The notes below the pieces were generated by a model. The model was not told the origin of the DNA. It saw nothing but the letters and a program-made list of their open reading frames with translations, and did not search any database. A stretch of DNA of 64,000 nt from Paenibacillus pabuli (lineage in GTDB: Bacteria; Bacillota; Bacilli; Paenibacillales; Paenibacillaceae), in contig NZ_JBDOIO010000003.1 in the NCBI RefSeq assembly GCF_039831995.1, forward strand, positions 3,658,001-3,722,000. Direction: 5' to 3'. Shown one piece after another: positions 34,684 to 43,680 of the stretch (within the stretch, counting starts at the first letter, position 1; each line of letters begins with the position of its first letter). The position numbers and the translations under genes are program-made.

Positions 34684-36315
34684 ATGAAAACACTTATTGT
34701 CGATGATGAAAAGCACGTCCGCGACGCCATTCGGCTGCTTGGGCATTGGGACGAATTAGGAATTGATACCCTCCTTGAAGCCGCAGACGGTCATGAAGCC
34801 GCAGCAGTAATCTCTTCCCACCAACCGGAAATTGTTCTTAGTGATATGCGCATGCCCGGTCAGGATGGCATGGCTCTGCTAGAGTGGATATCGGTCCACG
34901 CTCCGCATAGCAAGGTACTGGTGATCAGCGGATATGATGATTTTGAGCTTGTCAGGCATGCGATTCGTTATGGCGGCATGGATTATCTGCTCAAGCCCGT
35001 GGAAGCGGATGAACTAAATGCTTCCCTATCCAAGGCAGTGAGCGCTTGGCAGGAAGAAGAATCCGTCCGTTTGCAGGCAACACGCCAGTCCATTGTGGTT
35101 AATCGCATGCGCCCCCACTATCATGACAGGCTGCTGACAGAACTTGTCGCTGGACGCGGCAATGGCCATGCTCAGATTCAGCGGCTGCGGGATGAGTTAA
35201 ATCTCCCGGTTAAGGCTGGAAATTGCAATATTGCTGTCACCAGCCTGTCCCATTTGGACGCTGAATGTCTGGCGAAATACCGCAGCCATCCTGATCTTCT
35301 TGTATTCTCCGTTCTGAATATTTGTGCCGAGATGTTATCCACACCAGAAGAAGGCGTGGCATTCCGCCACTTGGATCAACCTGATGAGATCGTATTATTA
35401 CATTGGGGAAGCTGCACCACTCTTCAGCCCCTGCTCGAGAAGGTAAACGATGGATTGCAGCAGACCATCCAGCGCCGGCTTCACTTCGGTGTCTCTGCAT
35501 GCAAATCTTATCCTTCCGGAATTTCAGCTGCCTATCAGGAAGCCAGCCTCCGTTTATGGCGGCGCAATACGCTTCAGAACGCTCAACGGTTCCATGATTC
35601 GTTCGAGACTTCCTCAGGGAATAAAGGCTTACGCTTAAATACTTTTGAAGAACCCATGCGGCTTGCTTCGATGAGTGGGCGCGCTTCCAGTGTAGCCACT
35701 GCTGTGGCAGAGTGGATCAAGCCCATAACGCAGCTTCAAAGCATCTCTGCTGAACAGGTTCTACAGTGGATGGAAGAACTGGAATGGATCCTTGGGCGGT
35801 GGCTTGATGATGCGGCAGACTCTCCGCCAGCGACCGATGAGGATGCCGTGGAGGAACAGTCCATCCCCTTTGCCGAGTTGCCATTGGACTCGGAAGGACT
35901 GCTGTCCCTGCCCCTGCTTCGGTCTTTGCTTGAACAGCGACTTCTCGCAGCCGGGAAGGCCCTTACTTTCCATCCCAATACTCATTCTGATCCCATGACC
36001 GATATTGCACGCTACACAGATGCCCATTATCAGGAGGATCTGTCCCTGCAGCAGATCGCTGCACGGTTCTTTCTCAGCCGAGAGTATATATCACGCAAAT
36101 TTAAACAGCAGTTTGGTTTGAACTGGTCCGAATATCTGGGGAAACTGCGAATTAACAATGCCAAACTGCTCCTGCAGAATCCTTCGCTGCGAATCGCTAA
36201 AATTTCGGAAATGGTTGGATACCAGGATGAGAAGTACTTCAGCAAAGTGTTCAAAAAGATGGAAGGCTTAACACCCGGAGAATACCGTAAAACATTAACG
36301 GAGGCGAATACCTAG
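34684..36315 (+). CDS. YesN-type response regulator with AraC domain
   Basis: 543 residues. Receiver domain about 1-120 with phospho-Asp54 in VLSDMRMPGQD; a central region of about 250 residues; and a C-terminal AraC DNA-binding domain (ARYTDAHYQEDLSLQQIAARFFLSREYISRKFKQQFG, ISEMVGYQDEKYFSKVFKKMEGLTPGEYRK). Activates transcription when phosphorylated by the kinase just upstream. The start is the ATG at 34684, eight bases after GGGGGAG; a GTG at 34675 overlaps the kinase stop. The likely target is the divergent sugar operon. Confidence 0.92.
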   Translation: MKTLIVDDEKHVRDAIRLLGHWDELGIDTLLEAADGHEAAAVISSHQPEIVLSDMRMPGQDGMALLEWISVHAPHSKVLVISGYDDFELVRHAIRYGGMDYLLKPVEADELNASLSKAVSAWQEEESVRLQATRQSIVVNRMRPHYHDRLLTELVAGRGNGHAQIQRLRDELNLPVKAGNCNIAVTSLSHLDAECLAKYRSHPDLLVFSVLNICAEMLSTPEEGVAFRHLDQPDEIVLLHWGSCTTLQPLLEKVNDGLQQTIQRRLHFGVSACKSYPSGISAAYQEASLRLWRRNTLQNAQRFHDSFETSSGNKGLRLNTFEEPMRLASMSGRASSVATAVAEWIKPITQLQSISAEQVLQWMEELEWILGRWLDDAADSPPATDEDAVEEQSIPFAELPLDSEGLLSLPLLRSLLEQRLLAAGKALTFHPNTHSDPMTDIARYTDAHYQEDLSLQQIAARFFLSREYISRKFKQQFGLNWSEYLGKLRINNAKLLLQNPSLRIAKISEMVGYQDEKYFSKVFKKMEGLTPGEYRKTLTEANT

Positions 36316-36319
36316 CAAA

Positions 36320-36787
36320 ATGAAAAGGCTGATTTTGATTACAGGAATGTCGGGTACGGGAAAGTCAACGGCTTTGGCCGAACTGGCCAGGAAAGGACAT
36401 CATGTGGTGGATACGGATTACGGGGGATGGAGTGAAAATCCAGATGGAACCGGTTGGTTATGGAACGAAGAACGGATCACGGCACTTCTTGCGGGCCATA
36501 ACGAAGGAGCGCTGTTTATTTCGGGTACGGTCTCTAATCAAGGGAAGTTTTACCCCATGTTTGATGCAATTGTCTTATTAAGTGCACCACTTGAAGTTAT
36601 TTTGGAACGGGTGTCTTCCCGTCAGAATAATCCTTACGGAAAGACCATGGCTGAACGAGAAGAAATTATTCACTATGTGCATACGGTGGAGCCACTGCTG
36701 CGTGCCGGATCTACGTTTGAAATCGACACGCGCAAATCCATTGCGGAAGTGACCCTTGAGCTTGAGCGAATAGCGACCTCACCTTAG
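36320..36787 (+). CDS. P-loop nucleotide kinase / AAA-type ATPase
   Basis: 155 residues. Walker A GMSGTGKST (about 8-16) near the N-terminus, then VDTDYGGW, consistent with a shikimate-kinase-like small-molecule kinase fold (ILERVSSRQNNPYGKT carries the lid-like Arg region). The substrate cannot be named. The start is 4 bases after the response-regulator stop and the ribosome site GGAGGCGA is a little far (about 14 bases), so translation may be coupled. Third gene of the two-component operon, but a role in sugar control is not implied by the sequence. Confidence 0.8.
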   Translation: MKRLILITGMSGTGKSTALAELARKGHHVVDTDYGGWSENPDGTGWLWNEERITALLAGHNEGALFISGTVSNQGKFYPMFDAIVLLSAPLEVILERVSSRQNNPYGKTMAEREEIIHYVHTVEPLLRAGSTFEIDTRKSIAEVTLELERIATSP

Positions 36788-36814
36788 AAGTAAAGCACAA
36801 CCTAAATGAATATC

Positions 36815-37780
36815 TCATTTATCTCTTATGAAGAATGAAGGCACCAAACGAATGTAGATTAACTCCCCCGCCAATTCGACGATGGTTTGGGTTACGATGG
36901 CGGCAGCAGCTATTGTAGCCCATTCTCCCGGGAGAGCAAGTGCCAGCGGCAGCACGACGAGTGAATTACGGGTCGCCGAGCTGAAGATCAGCGCACGTCC
37001 GGCACCGATGTCCAATCGGAACAGAAGCGCCACCAAGCGTGACAGAAAAGGCATCAATATAAGAAAAGCCACGTAAATAGGAATTACATTCACAATAATG
37101 GAGAAGTCTGAATACACCTTGCCAATCTGCGATGAAACCACCACCATTAATGCCAGCGCCATCATCGGAACAGGCAGCCACGCTGCTGCATTCATTATCC
37201 GTTCTCCATCGGCTTTATCCCTCGCCCACACCTGAGTAAGGATTGCGAGAATCAGTGGTATAACAATGAGAAACAGGAATGCTTCCACAAATGGCCCCAC
37301 CTTCATCAGCTGGGCCGTCTCCTTCCCGATCAGTAACCACAAATACAAAGGCAGTAACAGCATCTGCACCACAAACAAGATTGGCGTTACAGCCAGCATA
37401 AGCTTTTCATTCCCACGTCCAAGCTGGGTAAAAACAATGACATAATCGATGCACGGGGTTAACAAAACCAGATACACACCGATGAGAACCGCAGGCGATT
37501 GCGGGAATATCCACGTTAGCAACGATACAATCACAGGTACAACGATAAAATTGGCTGTTAGAACAGCGCCGATAAACCTGAGGTTGGATAACGATTGTTT
37601 TAACTGCAAAAAAGGAATCTGTGAAAACATGCTGTATAGCAAAATGGCCAGCACGGGTGACACTGTGTAATGCAAAGCAGATCCCCACTCAGCGTTTCCC
37701 AGGCCAATTGCTGCACCAATGAGCAGTGCTGCAACATAGAACCAGGTTTGCTGCTTTTCCATCGTCTCTCTCGTAAGCAA
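36815..37780 (-). CDS. Bile acid:sodium symporter-fold / arsenic-resistance-like transporter
   Basis: 321 residues, about ten hydrophobic segments. It has the BASS/ACR3-superfamily pattern, including LLTPCIDYVIVFTQLGRG (Cys in the ACR3-like position) and SSATRNSLVVLPLALALP. ACR3 members export arsenite; other members carry other anions. No arsR or arsC is near, so arsenic is only one option. The start is the TTG at 37780, eight bases after AAGGAGG; the in-frame ATG at 37762 lacks a good ribosome site. Divergent from the TspO-like gene. Confidence 0.8.
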   Translation of the reverse strand: MLTRETMEKQQTWFYVAALLIGAAIGLGNAEWGSALHYTVSPVLAILLYSMFSQIPFLQLKQSLSNLRFIGAVLTANFIVVPVIVSLLTWIFPQSPAVLIGVYLVLLTPCIDYVIVFTQLGRGNEKLMLAVTPILFVVQMLLLPLYLWLLIGKETAQLMKVGPFVEAFLFLIVIPLILAILTQVWARDKADGERIMNAAAWLPVPMMALALMVVVSSQIGKVYSDFSIIVNVIPIYVAFLILMPFLSRLVALLFRLDIGAGRALIFSSATRNSLVVLPLALALPGEWATIAAAAIVTQTIVELAGELIYIRLVPSFFIRDK

Positions 37781-37991
37781 ACTTCAACCTCCTTATTTGA
37801 AGCATATTCCTTTTTCATTAAGCGTACATTGGACAGAGCATGATTCAGCCTGTGAAGGAAATGCAGGTTATCCTGTCATGCATCCTGTGAATTTTTTGCG
37901 GCTCCTAATTAGAATGTGGAAGAATTGGGTATATTCATTGTAGACTGACCCGCGGTTCATTTATTCTTTTGTAAACCAAGGAGGATGTACA

Positions 37992-38750
37992 ATGTCTCGT
38001 AACAATCCGTACAAATGGCTAAACGCGATTGGCTTTATCGCAGTTATCGTTGTGAACTATCTGTCGAATTCCCTACCCATCGGCGGGAGAACCAACAAGG
38101 AAGTATCCGATATGTATCCCGTGCTGCTTACCCCCTCAGGGTACGCCTTCTCCATCTGGGGATTAATCTATCTGCTGCTTGCAGGCTTCGTGGTCTATCA
38201 GTTTCTTCCTTCATCGTGGAAAAGGGATTCCATCACCCGTCTCGGTTACTGGTTTCTGGCAAGCTGCGTCTTTAACGTAGCATGGATTTTTGCTTTTCAA
38301 AATCTTCAAACAGGCCTCGCCCTGCTTATTATTGTATTGCTTCTGCTGTGCCTTATCATGCTGTATCTTAAAACGCGTGCCATCACCCTCCCAACAACGG
38401 CGGAGATTTGGCTGGTTAAGCTGCCGTTCAGCATCTATCTCGGTTGGGTCAGTGTGGCGACCATTATTAACGCGGCTGTTCTATTATACAAAATCGGCTG
38501 GGATGGTTTCGGTATCAGCGAACCTGTCTGGACGATCATCATGCTGATTGTAGGGCTTGTGCTGGCTGTACTGGTGAGCTTCCCTTATCGGGACAGCATC
38601 TACCCGCTTGTCTTTACGTGGGCATATATTGCCATCGCACTCAAACAGAAAGATGTTTCCTCCGTCTATTATACGGCGATTATCATTGCAATTGTCCTTG
38701 CAATCTATGCCGTATGGCTCTTCTTTGCCCGTAATCAAGACCGTGATTAA
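37992..38750 (+). CDS. TspO/MBR-like tryptophan-rich membrane protein
   Basis: 252 residues, seven or more hydrophobic segments, longer than classical TspO (about 160). The segment LLTPSGYAFSIWGLIYLLLAGFVVYQ and later W-rich stretches match the tryptophan-rich sensory protein family. TspO relatives bind tetrapyrroles or act in stress signalling; the role of the longer Firmicute form is unclear. AAGGAGG precedes the ATG. Single gene with a bidirectional terminator at 38783-38825. Confidence 0.8.
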   Translation: MSRNNPYKWLNAIGFIAVIVVNYLSNSLPIGGRTNKEVSDMYPVLLTPSGYAFSIWGLIYLLLAGFVVYQFLPSSWKRDSITRLGYWFLASCVFNVAWIFAFQNLQTGLALLIIVLLLLCLIMLYLKTRAITLPTTAEIWLVKLPFSIYLGWVSVATIINAAVLLYKIGWDGFGISEPVWTIIMLIVGLVLAVLVSFPYRDSIYPLVFTWAYIAIALKQKDVSSVYYTAIIIAIVLAIYAVWLFFARNQDRD

Positions 38751-38782
38751 GTGGGGAAAGCCCACTCTATGTAATATCATTT

Positions 38783-38825
38783 AAAAAAGCCGATTCCGGT
38801 CAACATGATTCGGAATCGGCCTTTT
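38783..38825. terminator. Bidirectional terminator
   Basis: AAAAAGCCGATTCCG ... CGGAATCGGCCTTTT hairpin between convergent genes. Confidence 0.88.
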
Positions 38826-38860
38826 ATGTATTGTAATTCTCAAAAAGAGATACACCCGAC

Positions 38861-39235
38861 CTACTTCAGGGCAATAACTTCGATCTCTACAAGCGCATCC
38901 TTCGGCAGACGAGCTACTTCAACTGCACTGCGTGCCGGGTAAGGCTGTTCGAAAAATGTGCTGTATACCTCATTCACAGGAACGAAGTCGTTCATATCTT
39001 TCAGGAATACCGTCGTTTTTACGACTTTATCCATGCTGGTGCCTGCCGCTTCCAAGATCGCTTTTACGTTACTTAAGGATAAGCGGGTCTGTTCCTGTAC
39101 ATCTGCGCCGAACTCTCCCGTTTGGGGATTCAGGCCAAGCTGACCGGATGTGTAGACGAAATCGCCTGCAGCAACGGCTTGGCTGTATGGACCGATAGCA
39201 CCTGGAGCCTGTTCTGTAGAGATTGGTTTCTTCAT
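38861..39235 (-). CDS. ridA: RidA, enamine/imine deaminase
   Basis: 124 residues, same length as RidA archetypes and rich in family motifs: IGPYSQAVAAGDFVYTSGQLGLNPQTGE, VKTTVFLKDMNDFVPVNEVY, and PARSAVEVARLPKDALVEIEVIAL with the catalytic Arg (PARSAVEVA). It hydrolyses reactive 2-aminoacrylate-type enamines made by PLP enzymes. The start is the ATG at 39235, nine bases after AAGGAG; an ATG at 39253 has no ribosome site. Single gene. Confidence 0.93.
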   Translation of the reverse strand: MKKPISTEQAPGAIGPYSQAVAAGDFVYTSGQLGLNPQTGEFGADVQEQTRLSLSNVKAILEAAGTSMDKVVKTTVFLKDMNDFVPVNEVYSTFFEQPYPARSAVEVARLPKDALVEIEVIALK

Positions 39236-39307
39236 GGGCTGGTTCTCCTTCATGTTCTCAAGTTTTGAAGCCTATTATACCATGATCCCCTCTTGGCAAG
39301 AAACATC

Positions 39308-39988
39308 TCAGGAATTCTCTGTTCCGATGGCATGAATCACTTCATTGGAGTACACATGGTCGCCTTGGGCCCTGACGAGCGCCATATTAATCATTGCTCT
39401 GGCGATGGTTGAAGCATGTATCGCTCGGTATTTGGCAGCCTTCCCCCTCATCCAGCGATCCATGAACGTCATCAGGTGGGCAGCAAGCTGTTCACCAAAA
39501 CGCTTCTCCCCCCGGTCACCCAGGATTAGAGATGGTCTAAAGATATGCAAGGAACGGAAACGAACGGAGGATAGAGCTTCCTCCATCTCCCCTTTGGTTC
39601 GACTATAAAACACTCGCGAGCCCGCATTCGCCCCCATGGAGGAAATCACAAGCATCTGGGATACCCCTTGCTCTTTCGCAAGTTTAGCCGCCTCAACCGG
39701 ATAGTGAAGATCGACCTTGCGGAAATTTTCCTGACTGCCTGCTTTTTTGATCGTCGTGCCCAAACAACAGTACAAGTCATCCATATGGTGAAACAAATCC
39801 TTGGCATCCCCCAGTTGATCCCAGTCCACCACATATTGTTCAAGCTGGGGATGCTCAAGCTCCAGTCGCTTCCTGACCAGAATACGAACCATTCCATATT
39901 CGGGTTGCCGAAGCAAGCTATGGACGAGCAGGCTGCCCACCAGACCTGTGGCTCCGATTACAATGGCCTTTCGCCCGCTAATCTCCAT
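39308..39988 (-). CDS. NAD(P)-binding oxidoreductase (HTATIP2-like SDR)
   Basis: 226 residues. Rossmann motif GATGLVGSLLVHSLL near the start, then DDLYCCLGTTIKKAG and LVISSMGANAGSRVFYSRTKGEMEEAL (Y-x3-K as YSRTK). This matches the atypical SDR group that includes HTATIP2/CC3 and YwnB-like proteins, which bind NAD(P)H; activity is uncertain. The start is the ATG at 39988, six bases after GGAGGG; the ATG at 39994 touches it. The MFS gene ends 23 bases upstream in the same direction, so the two are probably cotranscribed. Confidence 0.85.
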   Translation of the reverse strand: MEISGRKAIVIGATGLVGSLLVHSLLRQPEYGMVRILVRKRLELEHPQLEQYVVDWDQLGDAKDLFHHMDDLYCCLGTTIKKAGSQENFRKVDLHYPVEAAKLAKEQGVSQMLVISSMGANAGSRVFYSRTKGEMEEALSSVRFRSLHIFRPSLILGDRGEKRFGEQLAAHLMTFMDRWMRGKAAKYRAIHASTIARAMINMALVRAQGDHVYSNEVIHAIGTENS

Positions 39989-40011
39989 ACTCATCCCTCC
40001 ATTTTCTGCGA

Positions 40012-41286
40012 TTATGATTTCAGAAGCACTCGGCGTCCCAGCGTAAAGGCAAGTAGCAGCATGGCAACACCAATCCCTACCTGAAACCCATAGGTAGAAA
40101 TCCAGGTCATCGCTTCCGGCATTTCTTCCATTTTCTCATACAACCAACCGCCAATCAGCGGTCCGAGGAACGATGTTACCCCCGTTAAGGCTGAGTAGAC
40201 GGCGACAAACATCGGTCTTTCACTTTTGGGCGTATCTCCGATCGTAAAGTTGAAGGCAAGCTGGTTAAAGCCTCCCACACCGATACCAAGAAAGATATGA
40301 GACAAAAAGAGCGCTACCAAAACGGGCATGAACGACATCAAACCCCAGGACAAACAGGAGAGTGCTATAATCGGCAGTGTCCAAAATAATAAGGTTTTGT
40401 TGCTGAATCGTGCGTTCAGATTACCCCAAATATAGAATCCGGCCATCATGACGATGGTCTGAACCACCGTAATGAGAGAAACCATCTGATAATTAATGTT
40501 AAGCAAATCAAGCATCACATAAGAATACAGCGGAACAATCAGAGTTTGAATCCATAACCAAACGGCCAGAAATAGTGCCGCCTTCAGAAAAGACCGATCT
40601 TGAAAAGGCTTCTTCAGCATTCGCCAGAAAACCGTCTCGGTTGAACGTTCAAAGGGAACATCCGGATAAAAGAAGTAGATAACGATATTTGCTATCGCAC
40701 AGATCCATACCGGAATGAACAGAATGAGGAAGCCCGGCCCGCCCGGAAAACGGTCCAAAACGATGCCTCCTACAAACAAGCATACGCTTCCAAGTGCATT
40801 CAGGATCGTATTCCGAATGCCGAAATAACGCCCCCTAACCTTGGCAGGTACGATGTCCCCAATCAGGGAAGTCCAGATCATGCCCCCGATGGTATTGGAT
40901 ATAAATGCAACTGTGTACATTCCAATATAAACGCCCACCCACCACTCTTTGGGGAAGAGGAAGGGGATTAATCCCGTCGCACTCCACAATATGCGATGTA
41001 CCCCAACGAATAACAACAGCGTACGTTTCCGACTGCGAATACGCTGCATCCAGAAGGCTGCTCCAATCTGGGCAATATTCACAAACGTGGTTATGGCGAG
41101 TACAAAACCGATGTGTCTTGACCCGGCCCCAAGATAAAGCAGAAATCCCGTTAAGAATGGTCCCCCCAGCAATGTTTGCAATATAATTGCCGGTACACCC
41201 TCCCATGTTGCGATCGATAAGTTGATGCGTTGTGTCGAACCCTTGCGACGTTTGCCAGCAAACGAGGGAGGGTTAACTTTGACCAT
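40012..41286 (-). CDS. MFS transporter
   Basis: 424 residues, about 12 hydrophobic segments, with a short hydrophilic N-terminus. The loop after the second segment (RIRSRKRTLLL) and the R-G-R-Y-F-G-I-R-N motif (VPAKVRGRYFGIRN) are of major-facilitator type. The substrate is unknown. First gene of a probable two-gene unit with the SDR. AAGGAGTG lies about 17 bases before the ATG, which is farther than usual, so the start is slightly uncertain. Confidence 0.85.
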   Translation of the reverse strand: MVKVNPPSFAGKRRKGSTQRINLSIATWEGVPAIILQTLLGGPFLTGFLLYLGAGSRHIGFVLAITTFVNIAQIGAAFWMQRIRSRKRTLLLFVGVHRILWSATGLIPFLFPKEWWVGVYIGMYTVAFISNTIGGMIWTSLIGDIVPAKVRGRYFGIRNTILNALGSVCLFVGGIVLDRFPGGPGFLILFIPVWICAIANIVIYFFYPDVPFERSTETVFWRMLKKPFQDRSFLKAALFLAVWLWIQTLIVPLYSYVMLDLLNINYQMVSLITVVQTIVMMAGFYIWGNLNARFSNKTLLFWTLPIIALSCLSWGLMSFMPVLVALFLSHIFLGIGVGGFNQLAFNFTIGDTPKSERPMFVAVYSALTGVTSFLGPLIGGWLYEKMEEMPEAMTWISTYGFQVGIGVAMLLLAFTLGRRVLLKS

Positions 41287-41377
41287 CTTCTGTATGTGGA
41301 TACACTCCTTAGACCGGGTTGTGACTGCCGGTCGATGCTAGTTATCACCACAAATTCTACTCCCAGCAAGATGGTTG

Positions 41378-42793
41378 TCAACTCATTTTTTCATGGTTTA
41401 GCGGAAGGTAGAGCCGGAAGGTACTTCCCTCGCCTTCAACACTTTCAAGACGGATCGAGCCATTCAGTAAACGCGCCAAATCCCGGCTGATGGACAGGCC
41501 AAGTCCTGTGCCGCCAAATTTGCGACTAATCGATCCGTCAGCTTGCTGGAAAGCTTCGAAAATGGAGTGGTGCTTATCTTCAGGAATGCCAATTCCCGTG
41601 TCTTTGACCGAGAAAACCAACCATTTTCCTGATCCTTCAGACTCGTCCGACTGTTCGGTGCTCACCGTCAACTGCACGGCTCCCTTATGCGTAAACTTGA
41701 TGGCATTGGACATCAGATTACGCAGAATTTGCTGTACACGCTGTGGGTCAGACCACATCGTTTCGGGTGCGTCAGGTGCCTTCTTCATCAGCAGCTGTAT
41801 TCCTTTTTTCTCAGCCACCAGCTGGAAGTGACTCATTACGTCTTCAGCGAGCTGTGACACACTAATATCCTCATATACGATATCAAGCCGCCCAGCCTCC
41901 ACTTTTGACAAATCCAGAATGTCATTAATCAACGTAAGCAGTTCCTGGCCCGATTGGTCAATCATCGATGCAAACCGAGCGATATCCTCCTGATCCATCG
42001 TATCGCTGCTCTCACTGATCATCTGTGCAAAGTTAATCACACTGTTGAGCGGTGTACGCAGCTCATGCGACATGTTGGCAAGAAATTCGGATTTGTACTG
42101 TGAAGCCAGCATCAGCTGCTTAGCTCGTTCTTCGAGTACAATTTTGGCCTTCTGCAGTTCTTCCTTCTGCACAGACAATAAGCGGTTGGTACTTTGGATA
42201 AGTAGAATCCGATTCTGTTCATTCTGAAAGTCCCGCAGGATAAAAGCAAAAATAAGGCTAAGTACAATACCGGTAGGAAGCGTGTAGGGCATGATATGGG
42301 AGAAAAAATATGTTGGAGAAAAGACGCCAAGCAGAGCAATATTGATGCTGTTGACGACATTAACAATCACTATAACCAGCACACCCTTGATAATAAGTCT
42401 ATAGTCACTGCGTCTCATCCATATATTTAACCCAGCACATACCACACCAAGAATGGCCATGTTACCCAGAGCCGCCAGCGTAGCCTCATTAATACCAAAG
42501 GTCAATCGGGACAAGCCTATCCCAGCACCAATAATAATCAAACTATACGACTGCCTGAAGGTCAGAACAGCAATGATTAATGGAACAAACCGGAGGTCAA
42601 AAATCACTTCATCTGTTAGTTGAAAGCCAAATACCGTACTAATCCAACCCGCAAAAATAAGAACCAGCACGGAGCACCATTGTTTAAACCTGGAGGAAGC
42701 ACGTATCACAATGTATTTATAGAACACACTAGCCAAGTAGGCTATGGTTATAAGCATCCCCATATTTAATACGAACATCTTAGAAAATTGCAT
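41378..42793 (-). CDS. Sensor histidine kinase with 5TM-LytS-type membrane domain
   Basis: 471 residues. N-terminal hydrophobic domain of five or six segments (about 5-180) resembling the 5TMR-LYT sensor, a coiled-coil linker (about 195-235), HisKA with SHELRTPLNSVINFA (about 240-255), then HATPase_c with N box NAIKFTHKG, DTGIGIP and GGTGLGLSIS. A hybrid of LytS-like sensing and a classical kinase core. No partner response regulator is adjacent. The start is the ATG at 42793 after AGGAGTGA; the frame is open for 22 more codons upstream without a ribosome site. Confidence 0.9.
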   Translation of the reverse strand: MQFSKMFVLNMGMLITIAYLASVFYKYIVIRASSRFKQWCSVLVLIFAGWISTVFGFQLTDEVIFDLRFVPLIIAVLTFRQSYSLIIIGAGIGLSRLTFGINEATLAALGNMAILGVVCAGLNIWMRRSDYRLIIKGVLVIVIVNVVNSINIALLGVFSPTYFFSHIMPYTLPTGIVLSLIFAFILRDFQNEQNRILLIQSTNRLLSVQKEELQKAKIVLEERAKQLMLASQYKSEFLANMSHELRTPLNSVINFAQMISESSDTMDQEDIARFASMIDQSGQELLTLINDILDLSKVEAGRLDIVYEDISVSQLAEDVMSHFQLVAEKKGIQLLMKKAPDAPETMWSDPQRVQQILRNLMSNAIKFTHKGAVQLTVSTEQSDESEGSGKWLVFSVKDTGIGIPEDKHHSIFEAFQQADGSISRKFGGTGLGLSISRDLARLLNGSIRLESVEGEGSTFRLYLPLNHEKMS

Positions 42794-43020
42794 TCGCTCA
42801 CTCCTGTTGTCCCGACTTCGTTCGTAGACACACCTTTTGCCCGCATATACTTCTATCATATCATGCCCCTACTGCCTTCGACATTCCTGGCTCGTCAAAA
42901 AAATACACAAAAATACACAAATCTCGATTCAATTTGTGTTCAAAACATAGTAGAATATAGTGTTGTTTAATTTATCGCTGTGATCCACTTCCTTGACGGG
43001 TTTGGATTGAAAGGAGAAAC

Positions 43021-43680
43021 GTGGTAGTGCAATCGTTAAAAAGTAAATCCTATTGGCTGTCATTAAGCTTGATGCTTTCCCTGGCTGTCATGGGACTGTT
43101 ATATGATGTTCTTAACAGCCCTGAGCGCGGATTCGCCGTGCTCAGTTCACCAATTGACCGGCTCATTCCTTTCGTACCCGGAATGTCCCTTCCGTACCTG
43201 GGCTGGTATCCGTTTGTATTTGGTGTACTCGCATACCTCTGTGCCAAAGACCGGTTTACCTATTATCGCGTACTATTGTCCATGAACATCTGTGTCTGGA
43301 TCTGTTATCTGATTTATTTCAACTTTCAGACCAGTGTTCCTAGACCCGAAATCACAGGCACAGGCCTTGGCGCATCCGTTCTGGGATGGCTCTATAGTCA
43401 GGATCGTCCTTTTAACTGCTTCCCGAGCATTCATGCACTGCATTCCTATCTCGTTATGCGAGCGGTCCTCTCGGTACAGAGCATTCGCCGTTATGTCAAA
43501 CTGCTCGTAGCCGCTGGAGCAGCACTGATTGTGCTGTCCACCCTGCTGATTAAACAGCATGTGATCTATGATGCTCTGGGTGCAATCATCCTGGGTGAGT
43601 GCGTCTTCACCATTATCACCGGACTGTCCTTACACCGGCGGCGCCGAAAAGGTTCGAAGTGGACAGAGGGGATCAACTGA
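43021..43680 (+). CDS. PAP2-like membrane phosphatase
   Basis: 219 residues, about six hydrophobic segments. PAP2 signature pieces: RPFNCFPSIHALHS (PSxH in place of PSGH) and STLLIKQHVIYDALGA (H-x3-D), with the first lysine/arginine motif weaker. This class includes phosphatidic-acid-phosphatase-like and inositol-phosphorylceramide-synthase-like enzymes. The start is the GTG at 43021, after AAAGGAGAAAC; a GTG six bases later is an alternative. Its 3' end overlaps the convergent HD-GYP gene by eight bases. Confidence 0.8.
   Translation: MVVQSLKSKSYWLSLSLMLSLAVMGLLYDVLNSPERGFAVLSSPIDRLIPFVPGMSLPYLGWYPFVFGVLAYLCAKDRFTYYRVLLSMNICVWICYLIYFNFQTSVPRPEITGTGLGASVLGWLYSQDRPFNCFPSIHALHSYLVMRAVLSVQSIRRYVKLLVAAGAALIVLSTLLIKQHVIYDALGAIILGECVFTIITGLSLHRRRRKGSKWTEGIN

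Noticed and set aside
35335..35343. Single TTATCCACA inside the response-regulator gene
   Set aside because: Isolated and coding, so no evidence of function.
36815..37780. Dedicated arsenic-resistance operon
   Set aside because: Only a transporter of the BASS/ACR3 fold is present; no arsR, arsC or arsA.
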